The notes under the pieces were generated by a model. It ran no database searches, had not been told where the DNA came from, and saw only the letters and a program-made list of their open reading frames with translations. The position numbers were made by a program, and so were the translations under genes. A stretch of 64,000 bases of DNA from Microbacterium invictum (GTDB lineage: Bacteria > Actinomycetota > Actinomycetes > Actinomycetales > Microbacteriaceae): the NCBI RefSeq assembly GCF_034421375.1, contig NZ_CP139779.1, positions 2,604,001 through 2,668,000 on the forward strand. The letters are read 5' to 3'. Shown here piece after piece: positions 1 through 8,195 of the stretch (position 1 is the stretch's first letter; each line of letters opens with the position of its first letter).

Positions 1-352
1 GCAGCTGCCGGCAGCGACCGCACGGCATGATCGTCTCACCCTCGCCGTTGACGCACACGAACGCGACGAGCTGGCCCCCGCCGGACATGTGCAGCTCGGA
101 GACCAGTCCGCACTCGGCGCACAGGGTCACGCCGTACGAGGCGTTCTCGACGTTGCACCCCGCCACCACGCGCCCGTCCGAGACGAGTGCGGCCGCACCC
201 ACCCGGTAGCGCGAATACGGGGCGTAGGCCCGCGCGGCTGCCTCGATGGCGACGGTTCTCAGCTGGTCCCAGTCGATGTCGACCGGGACCTGATCGTCAT
301 GGTCGTCGGATGACGCGTCCCAGCCGCGTCCGGATCGTCGTGCCACACTCAC
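1..352 (-). CDS. cdd: Cytidine deaminase (3' end outside window)
   Basis: Zinc-dependent hydrolytic deaminase converting cytidine and deoxycytidine to uridine forms in pyrimidine salvage. About 117 N-terminal residues are visible, with the family hallmarks: the CNVENASYG substrate loop, the CAE zinc/proton-shuttle motif and PCGRCRQ, which supplies the other two zinc cysteines. The C-terminus lies beyond position 1. The GTG start at 352 overlaps the stop of the upstream permease by 4 nt (GTGA), so the gene is translationally coupled to the ABC importer. That coupling is the best evidence that the importer carries nucleosides. The first 25 residues or so are an extra polar stretch before the conserved domain; a later start is possible. 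Confidence 0.93.
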   Translation of the reverse strand, partial: MSVARRSGRGWDASSDDHDDQVPVDIDWDQLRTVAIEAAARAYAPYSRYRVGAAALVSDGRVVAGCNVENASYGVTLCAECGLVSELHMSGGGQLVAFVCVNGEGETIMPCGRCRQL

Positions 353-1644
353 CCCTTGATGTACGGCTTGCCCGCCGCCGCCGGTCCGCGCACCTGGCCG
401 GCGAAGCCGACCACCGCCAGAACCGTCACGACGTACGGCAGCATCGCCATGAATTCCGAAGGGATCGGCGACCCCAGGTTGGTCAGCAGGGTTCGCAGGT
501 TGGTGGCGAACCCGAACAGCAGCGCGGCCAGCGACGCCTTCACCGGGTCCCAGCCTCCGAAGATCACGGCGGCCAGCGCGATGAAGCCGAGACCGCCGGT
601 CATCTCCTTGTCGAACGAGCCCACCGAGCCCAGCGTGAAGTACGCCCCGCCGATGCCGGCGACGGCGCCGGCGAGGAGGACGTTCCAGAAGCGGGTCGGG
701 TTGACACGGATGCCCACGGTGTCGGCGGCCTGCGGGTGCTCGCCCACCGCGCGCAGGCGCAGACCCCAGCGCGTCTTGTACAGGCCCCACGCCACGAGCG
801 GGACGGCGACGTACATGATGTAGACGATCAGCGTCTGGTTGAACACGACCGGACCGATGACCGGGATGTCGGAGAGGAACGGGATCGCCCAGCGCGGGAA
901 GCGGGGCGGCGAGTTGAGCGCCTCGGAGTTGGGGGTCAGCAGCGCCCCGTGCAGGAAGCTCGTGAGCCCCGTGATGAGGACGTTCAGGACGACGCCCACG
1001 ATCACCTGGTCGACGAGGTACTTGATCGAGAACGCCGCGAGCACCGAGGCCACGAGCGCTCCCGAGAGCATGGCGGCGAGGAGCCCCGCGATGAACGATC
1101 CGGTGATCGAGGCGACGATCGCCGACGAGAACGCCGCGAGCAGGAACTGGGCCTCGATGGCGACGTTGACCACACCCGCACGCTCGCCGATCACGCCGCC
1201 GAGTGCACCGAAGACGAGCGGCACCGACAGCGACACGGCGCCGAAGAGCAGGCCCGTCACCGGCACCAGCCCGTCCGCGGCCGACCATGTGAGGAAGGCG
1301 AAGACCGCGACGAACGCGAAGACGATCGGGAGCCACAGCCCCGGGCGGCGATACGTGTAGGCCGCCCAGATCGCGTAGCCCGTCATGATGACGAGCAGGA
1401 CCGTGCAGACCGCCACGGTGGCGAAGGTCGGGAGCCCCACGTCGCCGAGGTCGACCGTGGAGGTGCGGTCGCCGAGTCGGTAGGTGCTGACCCCGTCGCG
1501 CGGGAAGGCGAAGGCCATGATGCCGATGAGGACGGTCGAGACCGCGAGCGAGATCGCGAGCTTCCAGCGTCGCTGGCGCACGGTCTGACGCGTGATGACC
1601 TCGTCGGCCTCGGCGGGTGCGGGGTTGACGGTTGCGGTGCTCAT
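349..1644 (-). CDS. ABC transporter permease, BMP-type nucleoside importer (second permease)
   Basis: Inner-membrane permease of the BPD_transp_2 type, 431 aa, with about ten hydrophobic segments. The conserved core GVVNVAIEAQFLLAAF and the loop TRWGLRLRAVGEHPQAADTVGI are typical of the NupQ/YufQ group, which pairs with a second permease. It resembles the B. subtilis guanosine/nucleoside importer subunit; the substrate here is inferred from the coupled cdd gene. The start overlaps the stop of the other permease by 4 nt, and its own stop overlaps the cdd start by 4 nt. The N-terminal 35 residues are cytoplasmic and polar. Confidence 0.9.
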   Translation of the reverse strand: MSTATVNPAPAEADEVITRQTVRQRRWKLAISLAVSTVLIGIMAFAFPRDGVSTYRLGDRTSTVDLGDVGLPTFATVAVCTVLLVIMTGYAIWAAYTYRRPGLWLPIVFAFVAVFAFLTWSAADGLVPVTGLLFGAVSLSVPLVFGALGGVIGERAGVVNVAIEAQFLLAAFSSAIVASITGSFIAGLLAAMLSGALVASVLAAFSIKYLVDQVIVGVVLNVLITGLTSFLHGALLTPNSEALNSPPRFPRWAIPFLSDIPVIGPVVFNQTLIVYIMYVAVPLVAWGLYKTRWGLRLRAVGEHPQAADTVGIRVNPTRFWNVLLAGAVAGIGGAYFTLGSVGSFDKEMTGGLGFIALAAVIFGGWDPVKASLAALLFGFATNLRTLLTNLGSPIPSEFMAMLPYVVTVLAVVGFAGQVRGPAAAGKPYIKG

Positions 1645-3005
1645 GCGTTCACCTCCTCCTTGCGCGCGGGCGCGGTCGGGTTCTTCGCCGCCGCCTTGGC
1701 GGCACGGCGCGCGCGTCGCCCGGCCGAGAGCTCGCTCGGATCCTTCGGGAGGAAGAAGATCGTGCGAACGAGCGGCGGTGCGGCGATGAAGAGCACGATG
1801 AGCGCCTGCACCACCACGACGATGTCGACGGGGATGCCCTCGGAGACCTGCATCGTGAAGCTGCCGGCCTTGAGGGCACCGAACAGGATGCCGGCGGCGA
1901 AGACGCCCCAGGCTTTGCTGCGGCCGAGCAGCGCGACGGTGATCGCGTCGAACCCGATACCGGCGTCGATGCCGTTGCCGAAGCCGCTGGTGATGGTTCC
2001 CGAGATCTGGTTGACGCCGGCGAGCCCCGCAAGGCCCCCCGCGAACGCCATCGCGTAGATGATGATGCGCTCGACGTTGATGCCGGCCGCGCGGGCGGCG
2101 AACGGGTTCTCACCGACCGCGCGCATGCGGAAGCCCAGGCTCGAGCGTTCCACCAGCCACCAGACGAAGACCGTCGCGCCGATGGCGACGATGAAGCCCC
2201 AGTTCACCGTCAGCGGCGCACCGAAGAGGCTCGGGAACTGCGCCGAGGCGGGGGTCGGCGACGAGATCGGCTGCGATCCGCCGGGCCTCTGCAGCAGCCC
2301 CGGGGTGTTCAGCAGCCACGAGAGGAAGTAGAACGCCACGAAGTTGAGCATGATCGTGAGGATCACTTCGTTCGCCCCGGTCCGGGCCTTCAGCAGCCCG
2401 ACCAGACCGCCCCAGATCATCCCTCCGGCGATGCCGGCCGCGATCGTCAGCGGCAGGTGGATGAACAGCGGTGCGCTGAACCCGGTCGCCACGAACGCCG
2501 CGGTCGTCACACCGATGAGCATCTGGCCGCGCGCGCCGATGTTGAACAGGCCCACGCGGAACGCCAGGCCCACGCCCAGGCCCGCCGCGATCAGCGGCGT
2601 GGCGAAGTTGAGGGTGTCGGTGATGGGCTTGATCGCGCGGACGAACGACTCGGCCTCGTAGTTCCAGATCGCTCCGCGGAAGAGCGCCGCGTAGGCGCCG
2701 GACACCGCGTTCCAGATCGCGACGAGCGTGTCCTGCGGGCGGGCGAAGAAGTACCCCGACGTCCGCTGCACTTCGGGGTTGGTGAAGGCGACCAGCACAC
2801 CCCCGATGAGCATCGCCAGCACGATGGCGAGGATCGTCGCGACGGCGTTGCTGCGGAGGATCTCGCGGATGATCTGGTTCTGCCGCGGCGGCGGCGGGAT
2901 GTCGGCGGCGGGCGTCTGGACGGCCGGCTCACCGTGGGCGGTGCGGGCGATGCCGGGGTCGACGCCCGGCCCGAGCCCTGTGCCTTCGGGGGGAAGCGTG
3001 CTCAT
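1641..3005 (-). CDS. ABC transporter permease, BMP-type nucleoside importer (first permease)
   Basis: Permease of 454 aa, BPD_transp_2 family, NupP/YufP-like. It has a proline-rich cytoplasmic N-terminus (about 45 residues), then some ten membrane segments, with the signature FNIGARGQMLIG and the coupling loop SSLGFRMRAVGENPFAARAAGI that would contact the ATPase. The C-terminal 35 residues are basic and alanine-rich (RRARRAAKAAAK) and predicted cytoplasmic. Its start overlaps the ATPase stop by 4 nt and its stop overlaps the next permease by 4 nt, a tightly coupled operon. Nucleoside specificity is inferred from the neighbouring cdd. Confidence 0.9.
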   Translation of the reverse strand: MSTLPPEGTGLGPGVDPGIARTAHGEPAVQTPAADIPPPPRQNQIIREILRSNAVATILAIVLAMLIGGVLVAFTNPEVQRTSGYFFARPQDTLVAIWNAVSGAYAALFRGAIWNYEAESFVRAIKPITDTLNFATPLIAAGLGVGLAFRVGLFNIGARGQMLIGVTTAAFVATGFSAPLFIHLPLTIAAGIAGGMIWGGLVGLLKARTGANEVILTIMLNFVAFYFLSWLLNTPGLLQRPGGSQPISSPTPASAQFPSLFGAPLTVNWGFIVAIGATVFVWWLVERSSLGFRMRAVGENPFAARAAGINVERIIIYAMAFAGGLAGLAGVNQISGTITSGFGNGIDAGIGFDAITVALLGRSKAWGVFAAGILFGALKAGSFTMQVSEGIPVDIVVVVQALIVLFIAAPPLVRTIFFLPKDPSELSAGRRARRAAKAAAKNPTAPARKEEVNA

Positions 3006-4534
3006 GCCGACACCCCCTGCGCGGGGACGGCCTCGGCGGGCATTTCGCCCGCCATCATCAGGCCGAGGGTCTCGCGCGGCGCGTCGCCGGGGACGATGCC
3101 GACGATCTTGCCCCGGTACATCACCGCGATCCGATCGGCGAGCGCCGAGACCTCGTCGAGCTCGGTCGAGACGACGATCACGGGCACGCCCGAGTCCCGG
3201 GTGGCGACGATGCGCTTGTGGACGAACTCGATCGACCCGACGTCGATGCCGCGGGTCGGCTGGGACGCGACGAAGAGATTCAGATCGCGGCTCAGCTCGC
3301 GCGCCAGCACGACCTTCTGCTGGTTACCGCCGGACAGCCGCCCGGCGGCGAGGTCGGGACCCTGCGTGCGGATGTCGAACTCGGCGATACGCTCCTCGGC
3401 GAAGGCCCGGAGCACCCCGCGGCGCAGCGTCGCGGCGGAGAAGAACGGCGCACCGCTCGAGCGATTGAGGATGAGGTTGTCGGCGACGCTGAACTCGCCG
3501 ACGAGTCCTTCCACCTTGCGATCCTCGGGGACGAACCCCACGCCCTCGTCGATGATGTGCTTGACCGACTTGCCGATCAGCTCGGTGTCACCCAGGCGGA
3601 TCGACCCGGTGACCTTGCGCTGGAGGCCGATGATCGCCTCGGTGAGTTCGGTCTGGCCGTTGCCTTGCACCCCGGCGATGGCGAGGATCTCCCCCGGTCG
3701 CACCTCGAAGCTGACGTCGTCGACGACGATCTGGTCGTGGTCGTCGAGCACCCGGAGGTTCTGTACGACCAGGCCTCCCGGCGACGGGTTGGCCGGCTGC
3801 TTCTGGACCGTGAGCTCGACGGCGCGACCGACCATCAGGTTCGCCAGGTCCGCGTTCGTTGCGGTGGGCTCGGCCTCACCGACGACCTTCCCGAGGCGCA
3901 TCACCGTGATGCGGTCGGCGACCTCGCGGACTTCACGGAGCTTGTGGGTGATGAAGACGATCGCGGTGCCGTCGTCGCGCAGCTGGCGCATGATCGCCAT
4001 GAGCTCGTCGGTCTCCTGCGGCGTCAGCACCGCGGTCGGCTCGTCGAAGACGAGGACCTTGGCGTTGCGCGAAAGCGCCTTGATGATCTCCACGCGCTGC
4101 TGCGCGCCGACCGGCAGGTCGCCGACGAGCGCATCGGGGTCGATCTGGAAGCCGAACCGCGCCGCCACTTCGCGGACGTGGGCTCGTGCCTTGTCGAGGT
4201 CGAGGGCGCCGGCGAAGCCGGTGTCCTCGTGGCCGAGCATGACGTTCTCGGCGACCGTGAAGACGGGGATGAGCATGAAGTGCTGATGCACCATGCCGAT
4301 TCCGGCGGCCATCGCATCGCCGGGTCCGGTGAAGCTCTGCACCTCGTCGTCGAGGAGGATCTCACCTTCGTCGGCGGTGTAGAGGCCGTAGAGGACATTC
4401 ATGAGAGTCGACTTGCCGGCGCCGTTCTCGCCGAGCAGGCAATGGATCTCTCCGGGCTTGACCACCAGGTCGATGTGGTCGTTCGCCACCAGGGCGCCGA
4501 ACCGCTTGGTGATGCCCCGAAGTTCGAGCGTCAT
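3002..4534 (-). CDS. ABC transporter ATP-binding protein with two nucleotide-binding domains (nucleoside import)
   Basis: Energising subunit of the BMP-type importer, 510 aa. Two fused ATPase domains are visible. The first has Walker A GENGAGKST, a signature-type region LPVGAQQRVEI and Walker B VLVFDEPTAVL. The second starts near residue 255 and has a degenerate Walker A (GVQGNGQTEL) but a good signature LSGGNQQKV. That asymmetry is normal for the MglA/YufO/RbsA type. I chose ATG 4534 because MTLELRGITKRFG is the family N-terminus and because a TAGATT box lies 7 nt upstream (leaderless start); an upstream in-frame extension to 4582 runs into the intergenic hairpin and is unlikely. Confidence 0.93.
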   Translation of the reverse strand: MTLELRGITKRFGALVANDHIDLVVKPGEIHCLLGENGAGKSTLMNVLYGLYTADEGEILLDDEVQSFTGPGDAMAAGIGMVHQHFMLIPVFTVAENVMLGHEDTGFAGALDLDKARAHVREVAARFGFQIDPDALVGDLPVGAQQRVEIIKALSRNAKVLVFDEPTAVLTPQETDELMAIMRQLRDDGTAIVFITHKLREVREVADRITVMRLGKVVGEAEPTATNADLANLMVGRAVELTVQKQPANPSPGGLVVQNLRVLDDHDQIVVDDVSFEVRPGEILAIAGVQGNGQTELTEAIIGLQRKVTGSIRLGDTELIGKSVKHIIDEGVGFVPEDRKVEGLVGEFSVADNLILNRSSGAPFFSAATLRRGVLRAFAEERIAEFDIRTQGPDLAAGRLSGGNQQKVVLARELSRDLNLFVASQPTRGIDVGSIEFVHKRIVATRDSGVPVIVVSTELDEVSALADRIAVMYRGKIVGIVPGDAPRETLGLMMAGEMPAEAVPAQGVSA

Positions 4535-4541
4535 AGCCGCC

Positions 4542-4547
4542 AATCTA
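4542..4547 (-). promoter_or_regulatory. -10 box TAGATT, leaderless promoter of the importer ATPase gene
   Basis: TAGATT lies 7 nt upstream of ATG 4534 with no Shine-Dalgarno sequence between. It sits downstream of the hairpin that follows the BMP gene, so the ATPase-permease-cdd genes can be transcribed on their own. Confidence 0.5.
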
Positions 4548-4559
4548 ATGGAGTCGTGA

Positions 4560-4595
4560 GGCGGCCGGACAGATGCACGCATCTGTCCGGCCGCC
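4560..4595 (-). terminator. Perfect 17-bp hairpin between BMP lipoprotein gene and importer ATPase gene
   Basis: The two arms (4560-4576 and 4579-4595, arm core GGCCGGACAGATGC) are exact reverse complements around 2 nt. The hairpin begins 21 nt after the BMP stop codon. There is no U-tract, as is common in actinobacterial terminators. It probably ends or attenuates the BMP transcript, so that more binding protein than membrane subunits is made. Confidence 0.75.
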
Positions 4596-4615
4596 CGGTG
4601 TGTGTCGAAGAGGTG

Positions 4616-5728
4616 TTACGGCGATGCAGGCGAACGGGCGTCGATCGACCCGTCGATGATGCCCGCGCGGATCTCCTCCAGCTCATCCGCGAGCGCCGGG
4701 TCGACGAGCGACTCGAAGTCGTGGAAGGAGGAGATGCCGACACCGTCGTTCTCGAGCGTGCCGATGAACGGGGTCGGGTCGAATGCGTCGTCGGCGGCCT
4801 CGGTCGCGGCCTCGCTCACCGCGACATCCATGCCCTTGAGCACGGACACCAGCAGCAGGTCGGCGACGCTCGGGTCGGTCTCGTACACGTCGGCGTCGAC
4901 ACCGAGCAGCGCGATGTTGCCGCCCGAGTCGCGGATGGCCTCAGCGGCCGACTGGTAGATCGGGCCGCCGACCGGCAGCAGCACGTCGGCACCCTGGTCG
5001 ATGAGACCCTGGGCGACCTGCTTGGCGGTGTCGTTCGCGAGGAACTCCTCGGTGAACTGGCCCTCCTGGGTCTCCATGTCCCAGCCGACGACCTGGACGT
5101 CCTCGCCCTTCTGCTCGTTCCAGTACTCCACGCCCATCTGGAAGCCGTCCATGAAGATGGTGACGGGCGGGATCTTGGCGCCACCGAAGGTGCCGACGAT
5201 GCCGGACTCGCTGTACGAGGCCGACGCGTAGCCCGCGAGGAACGCGGCCTGCGCCGTGTCGAACACGAGCGGCTTGATGTTCGGGGCGTCGGTCTCGCCG
5301 TCGAAGTCGTTGTCGGCGTAGTCGTCGATGATGGCGTACTCGATGTCGGGGTTGGCCAGAGCCGCCTCGACGGTGGGCGCGGAGAGCAGGAAGCCCACCG
5401 AGACGATGAAGTTGCAGCCCTCGGCGGCGAGGTTGTCGAGGTTCGCGGCGTAGTCGCTCTCGGACTGCGACTCGGTGGTCGCGATCTCGAAGCCGAGCTC
5501 CTCGGACGCGGCGGTCAGGCCTTCGAGGCCCAGCTGGTTGAACGACTTGTCGTCGAACCCGCCCGCGTCGGAGACCATGCAGGCCTTGAAGTCGGACGTC
5601 GCCTCGCCCCCGCCGGATGCTTCTCCGGACGGCGCTGCTTCGGGTGCGGCGCCGCAGCCCGCCAGGGCCACGAGCAGGCCCGCGGCGGCGGCAGCGCCAG
5701 CGAGCTTCTTGGTGCGTGAGATGGTCAA
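4616..5728 (-). CDS. BMP family ABC transporter substrate-binding lipoprotein
   Basis: Extracytoplasmic nucleoside-binding lipoprotein of the Bmp/PnrA/TmpC family, about 370 aa. A basic n-region (SRTKK), a hydrophobic stretch and the lipobox LAGC give lipidation at Cys25. The mature part begins with a Ser/Gly/Glu linker, then the Bmp core (DAGGFDDKSFNQLGLEGL, a typical ligand-site motif). I prefer the TTG start at 5728 because GGAGG lies 7 nt before it; an ATG four codons upstream (5740) has no ribosome site. It is the first gene of the importer cluster, separated from the ATPase by a strong hairpin. The 180 nt upstream should hold its promoter, but I see no convincing -35/-10 pair there. Confidence 0.92.
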   Translation of the reverse strand: MTISRTKKLAGAAAAAGLLVALAGCGAAPEAAPSGEASGGGEATSDFKACMVSDAGGFDDKSFNQLGLEGLTAASEELGFEIATTESQSESDYAANLDNLAAEGCNFIVSVGFLLSAPTVEAALANPDIEYAIIDDYADNDFDGETDAPNIKPLVFDTAQAAFLAGYASASYSESGIVGTFGGAKIPPVTIFMDGFQMGVEYWNEQKGEDVQVVGWDMETQEGQFTEEFLANDTAKQVAQGLIDQGADVLLPVGGPIYQSAAEAIRDSGGNIALLGVDADVYETDPSVADLLLVSVLKGMDVAVSEAATEAADDAFDPTPFIGTLENDGVGISSFHDFESLVDPALADELEEIRAGIIDGSIDARSPASP

Positions 5729-5907
5729 CTCAGCCTCCACATCGATGCCCCGCGTCCTTCACGGGGACTGCACAAAGTTACCTACTGTGACGGCGCCCTG
5801 GTAGACGTGCTGAGCCCGGCGTACCCAAAGGTTACAAAGACGCAATACGCGCGTGACCAAAACGACCGGATGCCGCCGATCGCCGCCCGGCGCGGGTCGC
5901 GCCGCGG

Positions 5908-7023
5908 TCAGAGCACGTCGCCGCGCCCGGTGAGTTTCAGCGCGTCGACGACGCCCTTCACCCGCTGGGCGTTCTCGCTAGTGGTGACCAGCAGCGCGTC
6001 CTCGGTGTCGACGACGACGATGTCCTGCACGCCGATGAGGCTGATGACGCGGTTGGTCTGCGACACCACGATTCCGCTGGAGGCATCGGCGAGGACGCGC
6101 GCCGTGCCGCCGAGGATCGCCAGCTCGTTCTTCCCCCCGTGGCTGTTGAGCTTCGCGAGGCTCGCGAAGTCGCCGACGTCGTCCCAGTCGAAGTGGCCGG
6201 GGATGACGGCGAGACGGCCCTTGTCGGCGGCGGGCTCGGCGACGGCGTAGTCGATCGCGATCTTCTTCAGCGTCGGCCACACGCGGTCCACGACCGGACC
6301 GCGGCGGTCGCGGTCGTCCCACGCCTCGGCGAGCTCGAGGAGACCCGCGTGCAGCTCGGGCTCGTTCTCAGCGAGCTCCTCCAAGAGGACGTCCGCTCGC
6401 GTGATGAACATGCCGGCGTTCCACAGGTAGGCGCGGTCGGCGTAGTAGGCGCGCGCGGTGTCGAGGTCGGGCTTCTCCACGAAGCGCTCCACGACGGCTG
6501 CCTCGGGGGCCCCGTCGACGTCGAGCTCGCCGCTCTTGCGGATGTAGCCGAAGCCCACCGACGGCTCGGTCGGCTGGATTCCGATGGTGCAGATGTAGCC
6601 GGCGCGCGCGACGGCGACGGCCTGCTGCACCGCGAACTCGAAGGTCCGCGTGCCGCGGATGACGTGGTCGGCGGCAAAGGATCCGATGATGACGTCGGGC
6701 TCGCGGCGGACCAGGATGGCGGCCGCCAGACAGATCGCCGCGGTGGAGTCGCGGGGCTCGGACTCGAGGAAGACGTTCTTGTCGGGGATGCCCGGCAGCT
6801 CGCGTTCGACGGCGGCGCGGTGCGCGCGCCCGGTGACCACCGCGATGCGATCGGGTCCGCTCAGCGTCTCGAGCCGGTCCCACGTGTCGCGCAGCAGCGT
6901 CTGCCCCGACCCGGTCAGGTCGTGGAGGAACTTGGGGGCGTCGGCGCGCGACAGCGGCCACAGCCGGCTGCCGATGCCGCCGGCGGGGATGACGGCGTAG
7001 AAGTCGGAGATGGGTTCAGGCAT
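5908..7023 (-). CDS. manC: Mannose-1-phosphate guanylyltransferase
   Basis: Makes GDP-mannose from mannose-1-phosphate and GTP, feeding mannosylated glycans and lipids. 371 aa, nucleotidyltransferase fold: the signature VIPAGGIGSRLWPLSR near the N-terminus with the sugar/phosphate lysine in DAPKFL, and later GSFAADHVI and FVEKPDLDTA. The C-terminus lacks the isomerase domain of bifunctional ManC/AlgA enzymes, as usual in actinobacteria. ATG 7023 is chosen because MPEPISDFYAVIPAGG is the compact family start and TACCCT lies 6 nt upstream. It is transcribed divergently from the sdh operon and on the same strand as the BMP gene, 180 nt away. Confidence 0.92.
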   Translation of the reverse strand: MPEPISDFYAVIPAGGIGSRLWPLSRADAPKFLHDLTGSGQTLLRDTWDRLETLSGPDRIAVVTGRAHRAAVERELPGIPDKNVFLESEPRDSTAAICLAAAILVRREPDVIIGSFAADHVIRGTRTFEFAVQQAVAVARAGYICTIGIQPTEPSVGFGYIRKSGELDVDGAPEAAVVERFVEKPDLDTARAYYADRAYLWNAGMFITRADVLLEELAENEPELHAGLLELAEAWDDRDRRGPVVDRVWPTLKKIAIDYAVAEPAADKGRLAVIPGHFDWDDVGDFASLAKLNSHGGKNELAILGGTARVLADASSGIVVSQTNRVISLIGVQDIVVVDTEDALLVTTSENAQRVKGVVDALKLTGRGDVL

Positions 7024-7029
7024 GGCGAC

Positions 7030-7035
7030 AGGGTA
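7030..7035 (-). promoter_or_regulatory. -10 box TACCCT, leaderless promoter of manC
   Basis: TACCCT (minus strand) stands 6 nt before ATG 7023, with no Shine-Dalgarno between. Confidence 0.5.
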
Positions 7036-7109
7036 TCCGGCCCGTGTTTCCGAGCCTGTCTCGCAGCGCCACGGCGAGCGGGTTCGAAGGCCTCGAGGCG
7101 GCATCCGCT

Positions 7110-7127
7110 TGTCTCGATATCGAGACA
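7110..7127. promoter_or_regulatory. Perfect 18-bp palindrome between manC and sdhCDAB, probable operator
   Basis: TGTCTCGATATCGAGACA equals its own reverse complement over all 18 positions. It lies about 90 nt upstream of the manC start and 135 nt upstream of the chosen sdhC start, some 40 nt before a TAGGAT box. Its size and symmetry suit a homodimeric winged-helix (for example MarR-type) regulator. Which gene it controls, and by which protein, is not visible here. Confidence 0.6.
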
Positions 7128-7166
7128 GTTAGGTTCGCCTCATCGCCGCCGGAAGACCTCCCGCCA

Positions 7167-7172
7167 TAGGAT
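7167..7172 (+). promoter_or_regulatory. Candidate -10 box TAGGAT for the sdh operon
   Basis: TAGGAT would give a transcript with a leader of roughly 85 nt before sdhC. No good -35 hexamer is found at the usual spacing. The leader contains a small hairpin (GGGGCA / TGCCCC at 7217-7222 and 7228-7233) ahead of the GGGAGGA ribosome site. Confidence 0.35.
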
Positions 7173-7262
7173 TGCGGTGCGCCCGTGTGACGCCGTGAGG
7201 GCCCCGTGTCCCGCGAGGGGCAACGCCTGCCCCGCACCGTGTTCGACTCAGGGAGGACGACC

Positions 7263-7694
7263 GTGTCAGCACCAGCACGCGTCACACCGACGGTCTCGGA
7301 GACCACCTCGACCGTGCCTCGCGGAACGCTCTACCGCGGCCGCGAAGGCATGTGGTCATGGGTACTGCACCGCATCACCGGTGTCGCCATCTTCTTCTTC
7401 CTGCTGGTGCACATCCTCGACACCGCGCTCATCCGGGTCTCCCCCGAGGCGTACGACGCCGTCATCGGCACCTACAAGAACCCCGTCATGGGCGTCGGCG
7501 AGGTCGCCCTCGTCGGCGCGATCGCGTACCACGCCTACAACGGGCTGCGCATCATCCTCGTGGACTTCTGGAGCTGGGCGACCCGTCATCAGCGTCAGCT
7601 GTGGTGGGGCGTCCTCGGGCTCTGGGTGGTCACGATGCTCGCCTTCACCCCGCGCCACCTGATCAACGTCTTCGCCGAGCTGGGAGGGAACTGA
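7263..7694 (+). CDS. sdhC: Succinate dehydrogenase cytochrome b556 subunit
   Basis: Membrane anchor of complex II, 143 aa, three transmembrane segments. The first carries HRITGVAIFFFLLVH, whose histidines are the usual heme b ligand region; the motif SWVLHRITG is diagnostic for SdhC. I chose GTG 7263 because GGGAGGACGACC precedes it; an earlier in-frame GTG (7206) would add 19 residues and overlap the leader hairpin. First gene of sdhCDAB: its TGA overlaps the sdhD ATG by 1 nt. Confidence 0.93.
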   Translation: MSAPARVTPTVSETTSTVPRGTLYRGREGMWSWVLHRITGVAIFFFLLVHILDTALIRVSPEAYDAVIGTYKNPVMGVGEVALVGAIAYHAYNGLRIILVDFWSWATRHQRQLWWGVLGLWVVTMLAFTPRHLINVFAELGGN

Positions 7695-8146
7695 TGACCG
7701 CCGACCTGCTCGCCGCACCCCGCAGCCCCCGCTCCGCCACGCAGCGCCGTCGGGGAAACCTCGAGAAGTGGGGCTGGATCTACATGCGCGCCTCGGGCGT
7801 CCTGCTGATCGTCCTCATCTTCGGCCACCTGTTCGTCAACCTCATGGTCGGCGAGGGCATCCGCGGCATCGACTTCGCGTTCGTCGCCGGCAAGTTCGCT
7901 ACGCCGTTCTGGCAGTGGTGGGATGTCGCGATGCTCTGGCTCGCGCTGATCCACGGCACGAACGGCATGCGCACGATCGTGAACGACTACGTCGCGAACG
8001 AGACCACCCGGAAGGTCCTGGTCTACGGCCTCTGGGCGTCCGCGGCCTTCCTCATCCTCCTCGGCACCCTCGTGGTGTTCACCTTCGACCCGTGCCTGGG
8101 CCTGAGCAGCACCAGCGCCGATTGGCTGCAGGAGCTGTGCGCCTGA
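7694..8146 (+). CDS. sdhD: Succinate dehydrogenase hydrophobic membrane anchor subunit
   Basis: Second membrane anchor of complex II, 150 aa, three transmembrane helices with histidines in FGHLFVNL and [17 protein letters not shown], the latter typical of the SdhD quinone/heme region. A polar 30-residue N-terminus ([12 protein letters not shown]) precedes the first helix. The ATG overlaps the sdhC stop by one base. A 49-nt gap separates it from sdhA. Its job is to anchor SdhAB and help pass electrons to menaquinone, the expected quinone in this group. Confidence 0.92.
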   Translation: MTADLLAAPRSPRSATQRRRGNLEKWGWIYMRASGVLLIVLIFGHLFVNLMVGEGIRGIDFAFVAGKFATPFWQWWDVAMLWLALIHGTNGMRTIVNDYVANETTRKVLVYGLWASAAFLILLGTLVVFTFDPCLGLSSTSADWLQELCA

Positions 8147-8195
8147 TCGGCGTCGCGGTCCAGGGCCCCCTCACCAGAACGGAAGACACCCTCCA

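Noticed and set aside
187..5719. Very long plus-strand open frames opposite the nucleoside importer genes (187-2058, 1632-4286, 3218-5719)
   Set aside because: They are rich in Arg/Asp/Glu/Gly with no recognisable domain and mirror the high-GC third positions of the real minus-strand genes, whose products have clear families and 4-nt overlaps.
7075..7100. tRNA-like GTTCGAA stretch
   Set aside because: No acceptor or anticodon stems around it. I found no convincing tRNA anywhere in the window.
7129..7147. DtxR/IdeR iron box (TTAGGTTCGCCT...) before sdhCDAB
   Set aside because: The left half matches the TTAGGTTAGCCTAACCTAA-type consensus, but the right half does not; about 13 of 19 positions agree, too few to call.
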